Counted from the stretch's first letter, positions 22,840 through 35,754 are shown. The stretch: DNA of 64,000 nt from Patella vulgata (GCF_932274485.2 NC_065880.2:74085730-74149729); one strand, 5' to 3'. The notes: generated by a model not told the origin, from the letters alone. Made by a program: numbers and translations.

Positions 22840-25800
22840 TAAAAAGATTATCTGTATATGTTCTAGTTGTACTATCTAGATCTACCGCAGTATAGAACCA
22901 AGTCACAACCAAATCCCGTATTTATTTACAGAAAATCTTAAGGCTACTGTTACAAATTGTAGTTATTACAAATTAAATCTCCCCAAAAACAAAAACACAC
23001 AAAATAACTAAGTGCGATATAAGTCATAACATAATAGCCACGTTTAAACAATAACAAACATTAAATCGTCTTCACAAATGTATTGAATAGTTCAGCATCC
23101 TTTCTTCATATTACCGGTCAATTGTATTTTTAATATTTTTTTTTTTTCTGAAATTAGTCATATATTTACTTTTATTCTTAATATTTGTAAAGTATTTATA
23201 CAAATTTATCTCTATTTTATGTATATAAAAAAACGATTTTCTTTGTTGAAAAAATAATATTTTATTATTTTAATTTTTGACCAATAGAAATACATATAAA
23301 CAATTAAATATGGCCGTCAGGAAGGCGTGTGTATATATCTTTATTCACGTTTATTTAACTTGCTCATTGCTATGTCTATTTTAATCCAGAAATTGAGCTG
23401 TTTTTTCTACAAATAAAGAATATCCTTAGTGGAGTCGGGGACGAAAATTGAGTCCCATTCCTTTTTTTTAGTGACTCACCGACAGAGAATATTGTAATGA
23501 AAGCAATTACTATGATCATTGCTAGAATTTGTTGTGACAGTCGCAGACCAATCGTCTCCGCTTTTCTTATCTACTCATTTCATCAAGCCGAGTACATCTG
23601 TTAAATAAATAAAATTCTCGACGAAAATAAATTGAAAGACAGTTTAATAAAGAAAATGTTTTGTTTCTCAATAATCAAATTTATGTTGAGGTCAAATAGA
23701 CCGGTTTCTGTCACGTGCGATTCACAACATTATGGTAAATCTCGCGTTATAGTCTCGCGTGGTTAATAGAAAAAATGTCATTTCTCCGTTAGAAATTTAA
23801 AATCGAGGTTTAGAGAATAATATTGTTGAAAATATTTGTCTTATGTTTATTAATTGTTAAACATTAAGTATGAAAAACCAAATTTTTAGAATAATTAATA
23901 GCAACTTAGATTGCTTAATATAGGTTCCACTTTTAACATTTAAATATGGTTAAAAATTATTATATCTAAATTAGGCTAGAAAAAATATTGAAGAGAAGAG
24001 ACATTTAATTATATCTATTAAGTATATGGCAAGATATTCATTAGAAATCAATTAACTGATTTTTATTCGTGTTATTCCTTTTTTAATGATTTATTTGTTG
24101 GAGGAGGCGGGAGACTATCTAATTATTAGAGGGTGGGGAAGGGGTAAAGATCACCGAGATGTGCAATGTTTAGAATTTTATGTTTCTTACAAATATCTAA
24201 ATATATTCTAACGATACACAAATGTTATAAAGCGATGTATATTCTTGACATATTTAATGTTAATATTATTAGGGTAGGGAAGGGGTAATGGTGCAAGGCT
24301 TAGAATTGTATGTAAATATCCAAATGATTGAAATATATTCTAAAGACACATAATTGTTTTTAAAGTAGTGAATAATCTTAAACACATTTAAAATACTCAT
24401 TGATTAACAAACAAATTAAATGTTCAATTTTCAACAACCTGTAAACTATAGCAATGCAACGTTAACCTGTCTTCGCCATTTCTAATCAAATTACCTGTCG
24501 ACATTAGGTGCAAATTGATGACGTCATTATTTGTAACTTAATCAAAGTGTATTCACTTAATTAATTTGAGGTCAAAGATTAAATTGTGTGTATACATTGA
24601 GGATTTACCTGAAAACAATAGCGTATGTACTAATTGTGTATCTGGGTGATCTATGTATGTGTGTATCTTCACGATTTGGTTGTAGATTATTAAGGTATTA
24701 TACGCTGTCTCCATTAAATATTCGTGTATACGATGACACATATTTAAAGTTTTTAACTTATATCGTGAATACATAAAGAAATCACAGGCACAGGGACAAA
24801 TCCACGAAATAAACACATTAACCAATATATTATCTAAAGAATATAATATTCTAAATTAAATAATGTTTGTATTAAATTATCATTTCAAAAAATAATTCTT
24901 AGATTAATTGACAAAAAAAATAATTTTATTCTAATCAAATTAATAATGCCCTCTATAATAAATCTCATCTTATCAGTGCCCGCTAGGTTCACAACATTTA
25001 ATAATGCATACTTTAAATAGGAAGCCAACCAAGTTTTTAGAATTTTATGATTCGTTTACTTCTTAAACATAAAAACGACCTGGACTATTAAATTCTGCAA
25101 ACAGACGCCTGAAAAACGTTTGTGAATATTGTAATTGAGGAGTAAAACATGAAATTTTTGATGTAATCTAAATTAACTCAAAAACGTAATTTTCTCATAA
25201 AAATTTATATTACACATTTGCTCTAAGAATTGAAATTCTTTATGACATCGACGTTTTCATATTCTAAATAGTACAAATTAAAACTTTTTAAAATCATTTA
25301 TAAGGGATGATTTTTATACTTTTTTATTGAAGGTAAAACGAGGCTGGCAATATAAAACTCTATCTTTATTTTCTAATTTTATTGGAGACGTTATAAATAA
25401 TGTACTCAATAGACCACCTTGCATCTCGAGCTCTCGTGCTCACGTGGTCTCGCGACTCTTGATCTGTGAAATAATGCACGCCTTGTAATTTCACATACAT
25501 ATATTTATTGTAAACAAGTATGTATGACACAAGGTAACATGTTTCTCGTTGTTAAACCCTCCCGACATCTTTACAACCTTTCTTATATATTGCCTATACA
25601 TTTTATTACTTCCTAAGTATGTCATTTTTCACTTAAGTGCTTTGATCTATACCGCTTCAAAGATAAATTAACTATTTTATTAATGTACCAATTAATGCTT
25701 TTGATTTAGAAACAGATGCTAAATAATCAATAATAGATAGTGTTCTTTATGTTATATGTAATGCTAATTAAAATTTCAAGTTTTATTCTGCTTTTTAGAT

Positions 25801-26000
25801 GTTAAGGAAAACCTTTGGAAACGAAGAAAAAGATTTCTGCTTGCAGTATTTAACTTTCTGAAGCATTTCAGATTTCAATAAAAATGAAGGAAAAGATTCG
25901 GACATCTAAAAGTTAAATCTAATCAAAACGGGAAGAGTAGCTTAAACCTACATAAATAAATAAAATTTCACGGTTTTCCAGAATATACTATAAATGGCAT
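22840..26000. other. Intergenic, mostly unique AT-rich DNA
   Basis: Apart from the duplication at 24118-24400 I see no gene, SINE or RNA gene. A TGACGTCA lies at 24519. Frames near 24553-24825 on both strands look like chance. Confidence 0.7.
24118..24400. repeat. Diverged tandem duplication, about 145 bp x 2
   Basis: Both units begin ATTATTAG(A)GG(G)T(A)GGGAAGGGGTAA and run through GCTTAGAATT-like and ATATATTCTAA blocks in the same order. Confidence 0.65.
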
Positions 26001-26007
26001 TTAGTAA

Positions 26008-26092
26008 TTAGGACATATTTAAATAAAACACCACTTATGGGTAATAAACCATAGTAATTGTTATCCATAAAGTGTTTTATTTGGTTTTCCAT
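26008..26092. repeat. Foldback element copy 5
   Basis: Short inverted ends (AAATAAAACAC and its inverse) with the family signature TAGTAATTGTTATCCATAAA. It lacks the hairpin cassette. Confidence 0.6.
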
Positions 26093-26259
26093 AATCATAG
26101 TTTAAGGATATTTTTAAGCCCAGTAACCCATAACAATAAATACGTGACAAACCTCTATTCAATCACAATATCATTTCAAATCATACAGTCAAAATTACTC
26201 CAAATTGTGATAAATAGCATATCTCAATGTTTATGTTTACAAAATGACGTCACTTCTAA

Positions 26260-26485
26260 AATGAAATGGGGTTTAACGTCCTACTGTTCTGCTCCAACTG
26301 GGCTAATGAAGACGGGCATACGCCATCCAGTGTGCTATGAGGGAAATTTTGTCCGGCAGTCTACTCTTATATCGAATTCCAACTGCCGAGGGGTCTTTTA
26401 CGTACACGCCAATGTAGACACGGGACCTCAGTTTATCGTCCCATCCGAACGTCTAGACAGCTGTCCTTGCACAGTGGCTCCTTAG
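26260..26485 (-). mobile_element. SINE family A, internally deleted copy
   Basis: The tail (AATGAAATGGGG), the GTTTAACGTCCTACTGTTC block and the ACGTACACGCCAATG core are present. It then jumps straight from the CTGTCCTTGCA segment to the CAGTGGCTCC head end, so roughly 100-130 bases are missing. The open frame here is SINE-derived, not a gene. Confidence 0.8.
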
Positions 26486-27195
26486 TCTTCTGAAGCTGAT
26501 ATAATGTATAAAGTTTTTATCTTACTTTGCCCCAAAAAGTTTATAAATTGATTTTTCAACATTGAAAACTATAAACATAAGAGATTTACCAGTTCTTGTG
26601 TATTTTCAATAATTGTCTAATAAGTAACAGAAATCTGATGGTAATCTTTACACGAATATATTTTGCATAACAGTGCCCTCCTCCCCCCCCCCCCTGAACT
26701 TCTGCCCATGGATCTTTTACGTACCCATCAAAATGTAAAGATAAGTTGAACATATTACAGGTAACATGAAATCGTATACAGAAGTAAATAAAATATTTTT
26801 TATCAAACCATTCATTATAATCACCATGAGACTATATTTTGTTTTGTTGTTGTTTTTTTTTCAAAGAATATAATATCATCTTATGTAGATTGTCTATGAA
26901 CAATACCAGTATCCGTTTCTTTATAACTTCACTGACTTAATGTTATTTATATAACAAAAGATAAATTAAAATATGAATCATCAAGTGAAGGTTACAGGGC
27001 AAAATGCACACATAACTAATGAGACATGCCCATTACCTTCCAATAATATTTTTAGTATATTTGTTTACGGGAGTTTTATCGCCATTTGTTAAAGAGATTT
27101 TGAACCTTTACCCTATAAATAATTCATATATAATAAGATTAAAGGATTGTTCTGGATATGTTACTTATCCAAAGAAAAACTGTCGAACTCTGATC

Positions 27196-27331
27196 GATAT
27201 TTTGCCAGGAATGTTTTGAAAGATATTTTGCCAGGAACACTTTGAAAGATATTTTGCCAGGAACATTTTGAAAGATATTTTGCTCCGAACGTTTTGAAAG
27301 ATACATGTATTTTGCCAGAAACGCTCTGAAA
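27196..27331. repeat. Tandem array, 27 bp x 5
   Basis: Unit AAAGATATTTTGCCAGGAAC then ATTTTG. The unit is a multiple of 3, so a frame stays open at its start, but nothing suggests translation. Confidence 0.88.
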
Positions 27332-28505
27332 TATTGGGTGGTCGTGTGAACTAACGTGTGCGGTTTTGATCAGAAGTCTGTCACCGAGTCAAGTGACGTG
27401 GGTATGGATTCTCGTTGACTCTAATGTTTTGTTTCCAAAAATAACTCTCGTAGACTGTTTAGAATTGTTACTAAAGAATTGTGATTGTTCTTATCAATAC
27501 ATAAACATCAGACTGGGGACATAAACATAGGGCTAATTTTTTTTTTTTTTATAGCAAAACACGAAATAGCTATATTACGAGCGTATATTTCTTGCCGGTG
27601 TATTTCACCCGACAAAATACACATTGTTACATAGTTTGACTGATATAGCAATCCGTAAAAATATATATCCGAAGTGGCATGATGTCGTACAATAAATTCA
27701 CTTTTCTTGAATGGTCTCCCTGATAACGTAGGCCTATACCTTTCCACATGGGTGATATTCCAATACAATAATTTTATAACATTCTACAGAAATATTTAGA
27801 CATTTTATCACGTAGATCAGCAGTCTTAAATATTCTATAAAACCAATCAGTATTCTATATATATATATATTATACATATTATAAGATCAAAGAGATTTTA
27901 TATAAAGCCGACCACCACCGTGTAGGTCAAATGTTAAATACTCTGATTTATATTCCCTGTTTAAATCGTCGTTGGGGAGAATTTATTAAATAACACCTAA
28001 GAGTTTATTGATTTGATCAATGTTTTAAAACATGACTAATTGTTGAAATTTTTATTTTATCAATCAACTTTTTAATTTTATCTAAATTACGGAAGTGGTG
28101 CCTTTTTTGTATATTTGACCACAGGAGACTATTTTCAAGGTCAGTTATCATAGATAAGTGGTATTATAGTAAAACGTAATCGAAATATATTCTCCTATAA
28201 TAGCTAAAGGACAGGCATGGTTATAGTAGGAAGAGCGTGGTTTTAGAACCATCTTAAATCATTCCTGCGTTTCCCCCACCCGGAGAAAATTTGGGCTGTG
28301 TGGAACATGCTAGCGACGATTTGCAGCAAATCGGAACCATATGTTTGAAAGTGGTGAAGCAACCATTATGAATCTATGTTTGTTAGCCCCAATTTAACAA
28401 AATGCTTTTCCTCCATTTAATTTGGGGGGAAAACACTTTATACTCATGACACACCACGCTTCATTGCGCCCCTTCACTTAGCCCATGCTATATTCCATAC
28501 AACTC

Positions 28506-28506
28506 T

Positions 28507-28537
<31 letters not shown>

Positions 28538-28781
28538 AGACACACGCACACACACACACAAACTAGGTCATGTCGGGACTAGCATATGGTTCAATTTTAT
28601 TTCAATAATTCGCTTGGGCTTAGGGGCATTTAGCAGTGTGAGGAAACCGGAGGACTCGGAGAAAACTCACGAGATTGGACAAGCGATCATATTTCTTGGC
28701 ACGTACGGACTGGGAATCGAAACCACACCAGTTGACTCAATGCCAGACCTTATGATCCAAACCATTCGGCCACCCACCCTC
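28506..28781 (-). mobile_element. SINE family B, near-complete copy with (GA)n(CA)n end
   Basis: The microsatellite is the inverted CT tail. Then AACTAGGTCATGTCGGGACT, AATAATTCGCTTG, a GGGAATCGAAACCACACCAG B-box region and CCATTCGGCCACCCACC head. The open frame inside is not a gene. Confidence 0.8.
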
Positions 28782-29338
28782 ACTGACTGCGTTCATTTAA
28801 CGTTCATCCATTCATTTGACATGTGATCCCAATATTATGATATAATCGATTGTGTCAACACCGTGTATAATTATCAATGAATATCGTCATTGTTAAAAGT
28901 TCAAACTTAATCGATACTGATTAGAAACGTTGTACGATAGAAATATAGTTTGATGTGGTCACATATCAATAGACATTAATCACTTTAACTTGTCACACGT
29001 CGACTCCAGGAATGATAGCATCATGATGGAACTACCTGTAACAAGGAACGGTTGCCATGGATATAAAACACTAGTTATTGGTTATAAAATAAAGAATGTC
29101 AATGACTCGATTACATCTAAAAATAACATATATGCTTAATGGTAGATTTACATTTGGTCGATCAATTTAACCTGCACTACCAACATAATGATTGATTCGC
29201 ACAGAAATCCGCATCGTCGCATCGCCTGATTACATCTGAAATGATAACAGGTACTGTTACTATTACATAGAATGAGGATCGGGCGTTGTTCTGTGACGAT
29301 GATTATAAATCTGCAATGCCAGCATTTTTCCAGTCTGT

Positions 29339-29504
29339 TGAAATGCTGATATTCATTTCCAATGTGTGGAAAAATCACGCATTCACGTATCCCTTAGAGC
29401 AATATGGTTTTGATAAACTGCTGAAATGCTGATTTTCATTTCCAATGTGTGGAAAAATCACGCATTCACGTATCCCTTAGAGCAATACGGTTTTGATAAA
29501 CTGC
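29339..29504. repeat. Near-identical tandem duplication, 83 bp x 2
   Basis: TGAAATGCTGAT starts both units; they differ at about two positions, so the event is recent. Confidence 0.92.
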
Positions 29505-29654
29505 ATTTTGTAAGACGAACTGGTCCTCAAGAGTCACTCGTCTTCTTGCTGACCTTCTTCTTCTTGGGTTGACGCTCTTCGAAATGAGTCTAAGGCTTCG
29601 CCAATTTGAATACAATCGACATGAATCTTGTCATGCTTATTCCTTGAACAATTG

Positions 29655-29950
29655 GGGGGGGGGGGATCTAGTAGTTTAACGAGTGGGCGTGAAACCATGA
29701 GGTCAATCATTGAGTCAAGTGGTGTGGTTTCGACTTCACGTTTGTACGTGACAAGGACTAGGGTCGCCTGTCCAACCTCGTGGGTTTTCCCCAGGTGCTC
29801 CGGTTCCTCCAACTGCTAAGAACACTACGCGCAAGCGAATTATTGAAATAAAATTAAACCATATGTTTGTCCCGAAATGACCTAGTTTGTGTCAAGTGGA
29901 TGTTAACCCCCCTCTCTCTCTTTATCTATCTCTCTCTCTTTCTCTCTTAG
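29655..29950 (+). mobile_element. SINE family B, near-complete copy
   Basis: Head region with GTGGTTTCGACTTCACG (B-box-like), GGGTCGCCTGTCCAACCTCG, GCGCAAGCGAATTATTGAAA, TGACCTAGTTTGTGTCAAGT and a CT-rich tail. A poly-G run precedes the head. Confidence 0.8.
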
Positions 29951-31001
29951 ACAATAACGCACCGATAGACGGACTTATATCGTGCCAGAATTCCAAGTTG
30001 GCAGCGATGGCGTCATGCTCGGTCCCTGGTCCATATACAGTACTATCAATTCCAGGCTTCACATGCTGTTAAATCAAAATAATGTGATGTGTAATATTTT
30101 GGTATACATAAAGTTTATAATCCAACTCATATTCTGAAGCAAAAAAGTCTGTTGAATTAAATTTGATCCCAAGATTTGATCATTAACCGAAACGAATTAT
30201 AGAGCAGTAATAGTGTCATGTGAAACATCTACTTTCATTTTACAGACCATTGCCGCCATTGTTTATCAGTAATTGTTCAAACAACCACCAGTCTATATAT
30301 AGTATCAATTAACCTAGTATTAGTTATATCAACCTGTAACTTGATCATTGAACTAATTAATTGATTGTATGATAAAACATATTTACTCGAGACACGGGGG
30401 CAGTCATAAATGAAATTGAAAACACTTAGTAATTAACAGTGTACAAAGGTAGATTATGGAGTCGGAGTCCCCTCAAGCAATCTATTTATTGAAAAATATA
30501 TATAAAAAAAATGATGTAGCAAGTGACATTTTGACAAAGAGTTTTTAAAAATATTTGAGTCTGAGTATGGAATTTCAATTTTGTCCACTTGGGCACCCCA
30601 TTTAGACAAAATGAGTCTGTTGTGCCCCCCCCCCACCTCTCCCTCCAATCATTTGGTACCCCCTCCCTCTCCAATCATTTGGTAATAAGCAATCAAGAAC
30701 ATGCGGTTAGCATTGCAATGATATTCAAACGAAAATGTTCCATTTTTGATAGGAGACGCAGAGTTCTAGCTCTCATCGTGATCTTTTGGCTGGGTTAACT
30801 AACAACTTGGTCCTGTTTTAGATTCCACGTGAACAAAAATAGTTTAAACACCCCAGAAACAGAGCACATTCATACGACAAGTCAGTTCACAATCTCCTTT
30901 TCACCTTTCCAAACAAAATATTGAAAATTGACAAAACTTTTATACCTTCAATGCGCTTTAAACTTGAATTTTGTATTGCATTAGAAAGGTTAGGGAATGT
31001 A

Positions 31002-31400
31002 CGTTTACTATTCGTAAAACTCGGATAAAATAGTGAGAGTATAGATAAATTCGTCTTTAATAAGTTTATCTTTAAAATGAAAAAGTAAAAGGTTTACTAG
31101 TTGTAGAACTCGGATGCGGGGGGGGGGGGGGTGGGGTGTAATTTGTAATTTGTATATTCTACACACCATATCCAAAAATCCAAATTTTTTATAAACCAAA
31201 TCTGTTCTTGTCGGTGATAGGTAGAAAACCAAAATCTTGAAAAAAAAATCCAAATAATTATGAATTGTAAGTTTACTACTTCTAGTGCTCGAGTAAAATA
31301 GTTCATCTTTAAAATAAAAAAAAAGGTTCTAAATTGTAGGTTTACTAGTTTTGGAACTCGAGGGCGCCTGGTGTAGTAATTTGTACTTAATACGAGAAAG
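31002..31400. repeat. Diverged repeated segments with a poly-G run
   Basis: GGTTTACTAGTT(G/T)T(A/G)GAACTCG recurs at about 31092 and 31337 with weaker copies at 31005 and 31268. A run of G at 31118-31130 interrupts one copy. The ORFs here are not convincing. Confidence 0.55.
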
Positions 31401-31761
31401 TGTAAGTATTTGATTAGACACGGTAAGTAAAATGTGATATTACAATTCAAACAATCTCCATGTTAACTACACAAACCATCAGACAGCAGACGACACTTTG
31501 GCCGCCATGTTTGTTTAAGCAAGTTAATCTGATATATTCAAACAGGCCCAACTGCTTCTTTTTCAACAAATAATACAAGGGATTTTTTTCTTGTTAAAAA
31601 CTTGATACAATCTGAGTTTATTTTTGTGTACAAGTAAGAAATATGTGAAAGAGGATTACACTCTAATGAGGGTTCATCAACTCGGATAAAGACAGATTAA
31701 GTTCCGTCATCAAACCCTAACGATTCTCTTCTCAGATGGCTTGTACTAGTTGACTCGGACA

Positions 31762-31808
31762 AATGAATGAAATGGGGTTTAACGTCCTACCGTTTTACAC
31801 CAACTTTT
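31762..31808 (-). mobile_element. SINE family A, tail remnant
   Basis: AATGAAATGGGGTTTAACGT then CCTACCGTTTTACACC. Short truncated piece. Confidence 0.55.
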
Positions 31809-32044
31809 TGCACCTAATAATGATGTGGGGGGGGGGGGGGCGGGGGCTGGGACAGGATGTCGACGACTGTAGTGATTACGAGGATGATGAAGCTTTGAGG
31901 AGAGTAGGCCGAAGATCTGGATAGAGACAATATGTAGACGACGATGGTGGTTATTACCAGGATGATGATGTTTGGGGAAGAGTACATTGTCCTTGCATTG
32001 CTCGAGGTTTTATCAAGTAACCTCCATTCAGCTATAAACAGAGA

Positions 32045-32152
32045 ACAAAACCCCCACGATACTATTCATGCGACCCTACTGATGGTAGCATACAAGCTTG
32101 GGATCGAAACCACGCCACTTGACAGACCTTATGATATAAAAGACACGCGTTA
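32045..32152 (-). mobile_element. SINE family B, head fragment
   Basis: GGGATCGAAACCACGCCACT (inverted B box), GACAGACCTTATGAT and ACACGCG head end. Abuts the family A copy at 32157. Confidence 0.6.
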
Positions 32153-32156
32153 GACA

Positions 32157-32511
32157 AATGAAATGAAATGAAATGGGGTTTAACTTTCTACTGCTCTGCT
32201 CCGACTGGGCTAATGAAGACGACCATACGTCATGCAGTGTGCTATGATGGAAATTTTGCCCGAACAGCGGCGCTATGGCCAAATGCCAAGTTATATTTTA
32301 CATGCACGCCTATGTGTACTTGTGACCTTGGTTTTTATCGTCCCATCCGAATGACTAGACAGCTGTTCTTGTCAGGCTCTCCGTCCTGCAGCACAGACAA
32401 GGGGGAAACCACGCCGGAAAAATCCCAATAAACTTTCTCGGACATCACCGGGAGCGAACCAGCGACTTCGAGACTAGCGAGCCAGCGTCTTACCCACTTA
32501 GCCACCCAACC
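32157..32511 (-). mobile_element. SINE family A, best full-length copy
   Basis: About 355 bp. Read on the minus strand it has a tRNA-like head with an A box (TGGCTAAGTGG, about 32495-32505) and a B box (GGTTCGCTCCC, 32450-32460), a conserved body with a CACATAGGCGTGCATGTAAA block, and a GTTAAACCCCATTTC tail with ATTTC repeats. Such SINEs are transcribed by RNA polymerase III and move using a LINE's machinery. It abuts a family B fragment at 32152. Confidence 0.88.
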
Positions 32512-32519
32512 TCCCTTCA

Positions 32520-34120
32520 CAAATATTATTTACTCCTGCAACTCACTTCATTATAGATCAAATGGAGTAATGGCTAATGTTGAACAGATAGAAAAGATTA
32601 AAGGTTCTTTGACGTTACTCTAGTTTGAAAAGAAACCAACAACACGTAACTTAAATGAAAGTTTTAAAATATCAAAAACAAGCTCTTTAAACGCAGTTCA
32701 AGATCATGTTGTTTAAAATGTCTAACAAATTATCTAAAATGCACCCGAAGGGTAAAAATGGTGTGTTTAGAAGTATTGCAGGATAGAGGATTTCGTGTTT
32801 AAAAAATCGATTGACATCTGCATTCATGGAAATGAAAAACATCATATCCAAAATTTAAATAATTTCATTAAAAAAAGAAAAATTATGGATAAAGGACAAA
32901 AAAGTCATCCATAATGTTTTTATGAAATCATTTAAATTTTGGATATGATGTTTTTCATTTCCCTGAATTTTTTTCATTTCCCTGAATGCAAATGTCAATG
33001 ATTTCATAAAAACATTATGGATGACTTTTTTGTCCTTTATCCATAATTTCTCTTTTTTTTATGAAATTATTTAAATTTTGGAAATGGTGTGTAAAATATG
33101 CATGTCTATAACATATCTTTCATTGTTAGTCACCTTTTCGCAATACTTTGGGCGCTACTGACAAAAGAAACGCCCTTGTCAGTGATTAGTGGGATTTCTG
33201 TGTTTAATTACAGTTTTAGCCAGTTTTTAATTTTATGAAGACAGGTACTTCATTTGAAGCGCCCAAAACATATACCATAAAAATGGACTGAAAATTCTTC
33301 GAAAGAAACACGAGAAATGCGTTGTCGCATTTCTAATTACAAAAAAGTTTATTTCGTAAGTTTTGTATTTCGGCAAGTCGTGGAATTTCCAGGTGACAAA
33401 TTTAAGGGACCCTCTTTAGACAAATCCAGTGTAATATCGTTGATTTGTAATAAGTTACAACATACACGCAGCGAACAATTCAAATGGCCTTTGATGTATA
33501 ATAAACAAAAAATTTAATTAATCGAAAATTGGATTAAACGAAGTTAAAGTAATTTAATTACCAATCAACTCAATATGGTTTCTCAAATTAACGTGTTGCT
33601 GTTATCAATTATTGTGTGCACGCTACGGTTATTATAATTAGTTGAAGTATAACGTGGGAAAATGATATGTGGGCATTTCTTTTAACGAAACGAAGTTTTG
33701 TCCATGATCCTAATTTTATTTTACCGAAACAATATATTGTAAATAGATTTTATCTTATATTGTCTACATAAATAAAAATGTAAGCTAAATTCCAATGCCC
33801 GGGTATAAATATAAATAATCTCAAACAACTATTAATCGCAAGGTGGTGTATTATGTCCATTTATATTCAGTGTATGCATCGATGACTCGAGTAAAATAAT
33901 TTGAGCTTAAGTTTTAAGATTTTAAAACACAGAGCCTCTATTAGTAAATCTATACGACAAGGCACACTGACATTGCCAGCAATAAACAACACAAGAATAT
34001 ATCCAATCAAGCGAATGGATCCAGGGGTGGCCCTGGACAGATCTGGACCTGTAATTATACAGACTTTACTCAAAATGTATGAGCTATGGATATTAAACGC
34101 CGATGCTACGGAACAGACAA
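32520..34120. other. Intergenic, long foldback plus unique DNA
   Basis: Besides the inverted repeat at 32811-33090 nothing is recognised. The ORF at 33317-33517 has no family resemblance. Confidence 0.65.
32811..33090. repeat. Long inverted repeat (foldback), arms about 85 bp
   Basis: The segment 32848-32932 (CCAAAATTTAAATAATTTCA onward) returns inverted at about 32996-33080 with few mismatches. Inside the loop, 32820-32860 also returns inverted at 32935-32995. Each arm is itself partly palindromic around GGACAAAAAAGTC. No coding sequence. Confidence 0.88.
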
Positions 34121-34139
34121 GAGCATCGTTGCCAAAGAC

Positions 34140-34192
34140 CACCAACTCAGTGCAGAAAAGTAGGGTGTTAAACCCCATTCCATTCATTTGTC
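34140..34192 (+). mobile_element. SINE family A, tail remnant
   Basis: GTGCAGAAAAGTAGGGTGTT followed by AAACCCCATTCCATTCATTT. Confidence 0.55.
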
Positions 34193-34624
34193 TCAGTGTC
34201 AACAGGTAGAAGCCACCTGAGAAGAGAATCGTTAGGGTTAATTTGGGTTTATTCGAGTTGCTGAACAATCATTAAAGTGCAATCCTATTTCAGTGACCAG
34301 CAAAGGGTTATATATCAGTAAGTTATTTCTTTTTTAGCTATGTGACTTCGCCAAATGAGAAGTATTTTAAGGTGTTTAGGAAGAGTAGGTATACCCTGTC
34401 TCGTGCACCTGTATCCACGACTACTTATAGCCTACCTGGTTAAAATGTGACTTCTTCAAATGCAAAATAATGTGAGATGCTTAGGAAGAGCAAACATTCA
34501 ATAAGCCGTGCACGACACCCGTCCAACACATTCACTCCATCTCTTTAATACATGATACGATGGTAGATTAAGTGAAACCACTGGATAATGAATGAAAGGT
34601 AGGTAAATTTAGCCATGACAGCAA

Positions 34625-34856
34625 CTGAATTCCAGCTGTCAAGGGTTCTTCTTTAAGGTGCACACCAATGTATACACAGACCTCGTGTTTTTGTCCCATC
34701 CTAATGACTAGGCACTGTCCTTGCCAGCCCCACACCCATCCTGCACCACTGACAAGGGTAAAACACGCAGGAAAATCCCAAGGACATTTCTCGACGAACA
34801 CCGGGAGCGACGGGAGTGAACCCGAGACCTCTGGGTAAGTCAGGCAGCGCATTACT
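34625..34856 (-). mobile_element. SINE family A, head and body without tail
   Basis: Contains the AAGGTGCACACCAATGTATA core, CACTGACAAGGG and a B-box region (GAGTGAACCCGAGACC inverted), ending in the GTAAGTCAGGCAGCGC head. The tail end is missing or too diverged to see. Confidence 0.75.
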
Positions 34857-35360
34857 AAAATTGTCAGATTAAATGAAACGAAGGGGGAAGAACTGATCAC
34901 AAGAAGATACATATCATAAAGACTTTCAAATAAAGCACGTACCTGAACAATAGATATCATCTAAAGTAATATCATCAAATCATCAAATTGTCCAAGATAT
35001 AAACATGCAGGAACTCTTAGCGTATAGTACAGTTAACCAATAAATCTACCTCCATATAACTATAAATAATGACCATACACCAAGTATAAACTCACAACAT
35101 TAGGACTTAATTCAAAATAGAGTCTATGATGTCGTATGTACATTTAAAATATAATGAATATTTGTGAAAACCTGGATTTTGAAAGAAACTTAGTTTTTTC
35201 GCCTAGTTTGTATTGCTGAGTCTGAGGCCTTGACTTAGATCACAGATTGGTCGAGTTACGCCTGGTGCAAACAGACACAATCAAACTTTAATACGGAGAC
35301 TCAAACGTTTACTCTCGATTTACAGTTAGTTAGAAGCAGTATCTAATAATAGATGTAGGT

Positions 35361-35412
35361 AAATGAAATGAAATGTAACGGGATTTAAGTTTTCAGCATC
35401 AACCGAGATAAT
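35361..35412 (-). mobile_element. SINE family A, tail remnant next to another copy
   Basis: AAATGAAATGAAATG then a diverged GGGATTTAAGTTTTCAGC. A second copy starts about 4 bases on. Confidence 0.45.
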
Positions 35413-35415
35413 AAA

Positions 35416-35730
35416 TTAAATGAAATGAAATGGTGTTTAACGTCCAACTGTTCTGCTGCTACTGGGGCTGATGAACATGGGCATACGCCACACAGTGTGC
35501 TATGAGGAAAATTTTGAACGCACAGCGGCGCTACGACCCACTCTTATATCGAAATTCAACTGTCAAGGGATCTTTTATGTGCACACAAATGTGTACACGG
35601 GACCTCGGTTTTACGTCCCATTTACACAACTAGACACTGCTTTCCACCTCAGCCCCACCCTCGGCCTTCACCACTGACAAGGGGAAACTACGCTGGAAAA
35701 TCCCAAGGAACTTTCAAGCCCAGCGTCTGG
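35416..35730 (-). mobile_element. SINE family A, nearly complete copy
   Basis: Tail, GGCATACGCCACACAGTGTG block, GTGCACACAAATGTG core, CACTGACAAGGGGAAAC block, then a jump to the CCAGCGTCTGG head end, so the B-box region is deleted. A family B SINE follows directly. Confidence 0.8.
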
Positions 35731-35754
35731 ATTGAATCCCCACACCCCCTATAA

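Noticed and set aside
26072-26485. 137-codon plus-strand ORF
   Set aside because: Its second half is a family A SINE read on the opposite strand and the rest is AT-rich; no protein family resemblance.
28506-28560. (GA)n(CA)n microsatellite as a separate feature
   Set aside because: It is the expanded tail of the adjoining family B SINE.
31097-31450. 117-codon minus-strand ORF
   Set aside because: Crosses a poly-G run and a diverged repeat; no plausible protein.
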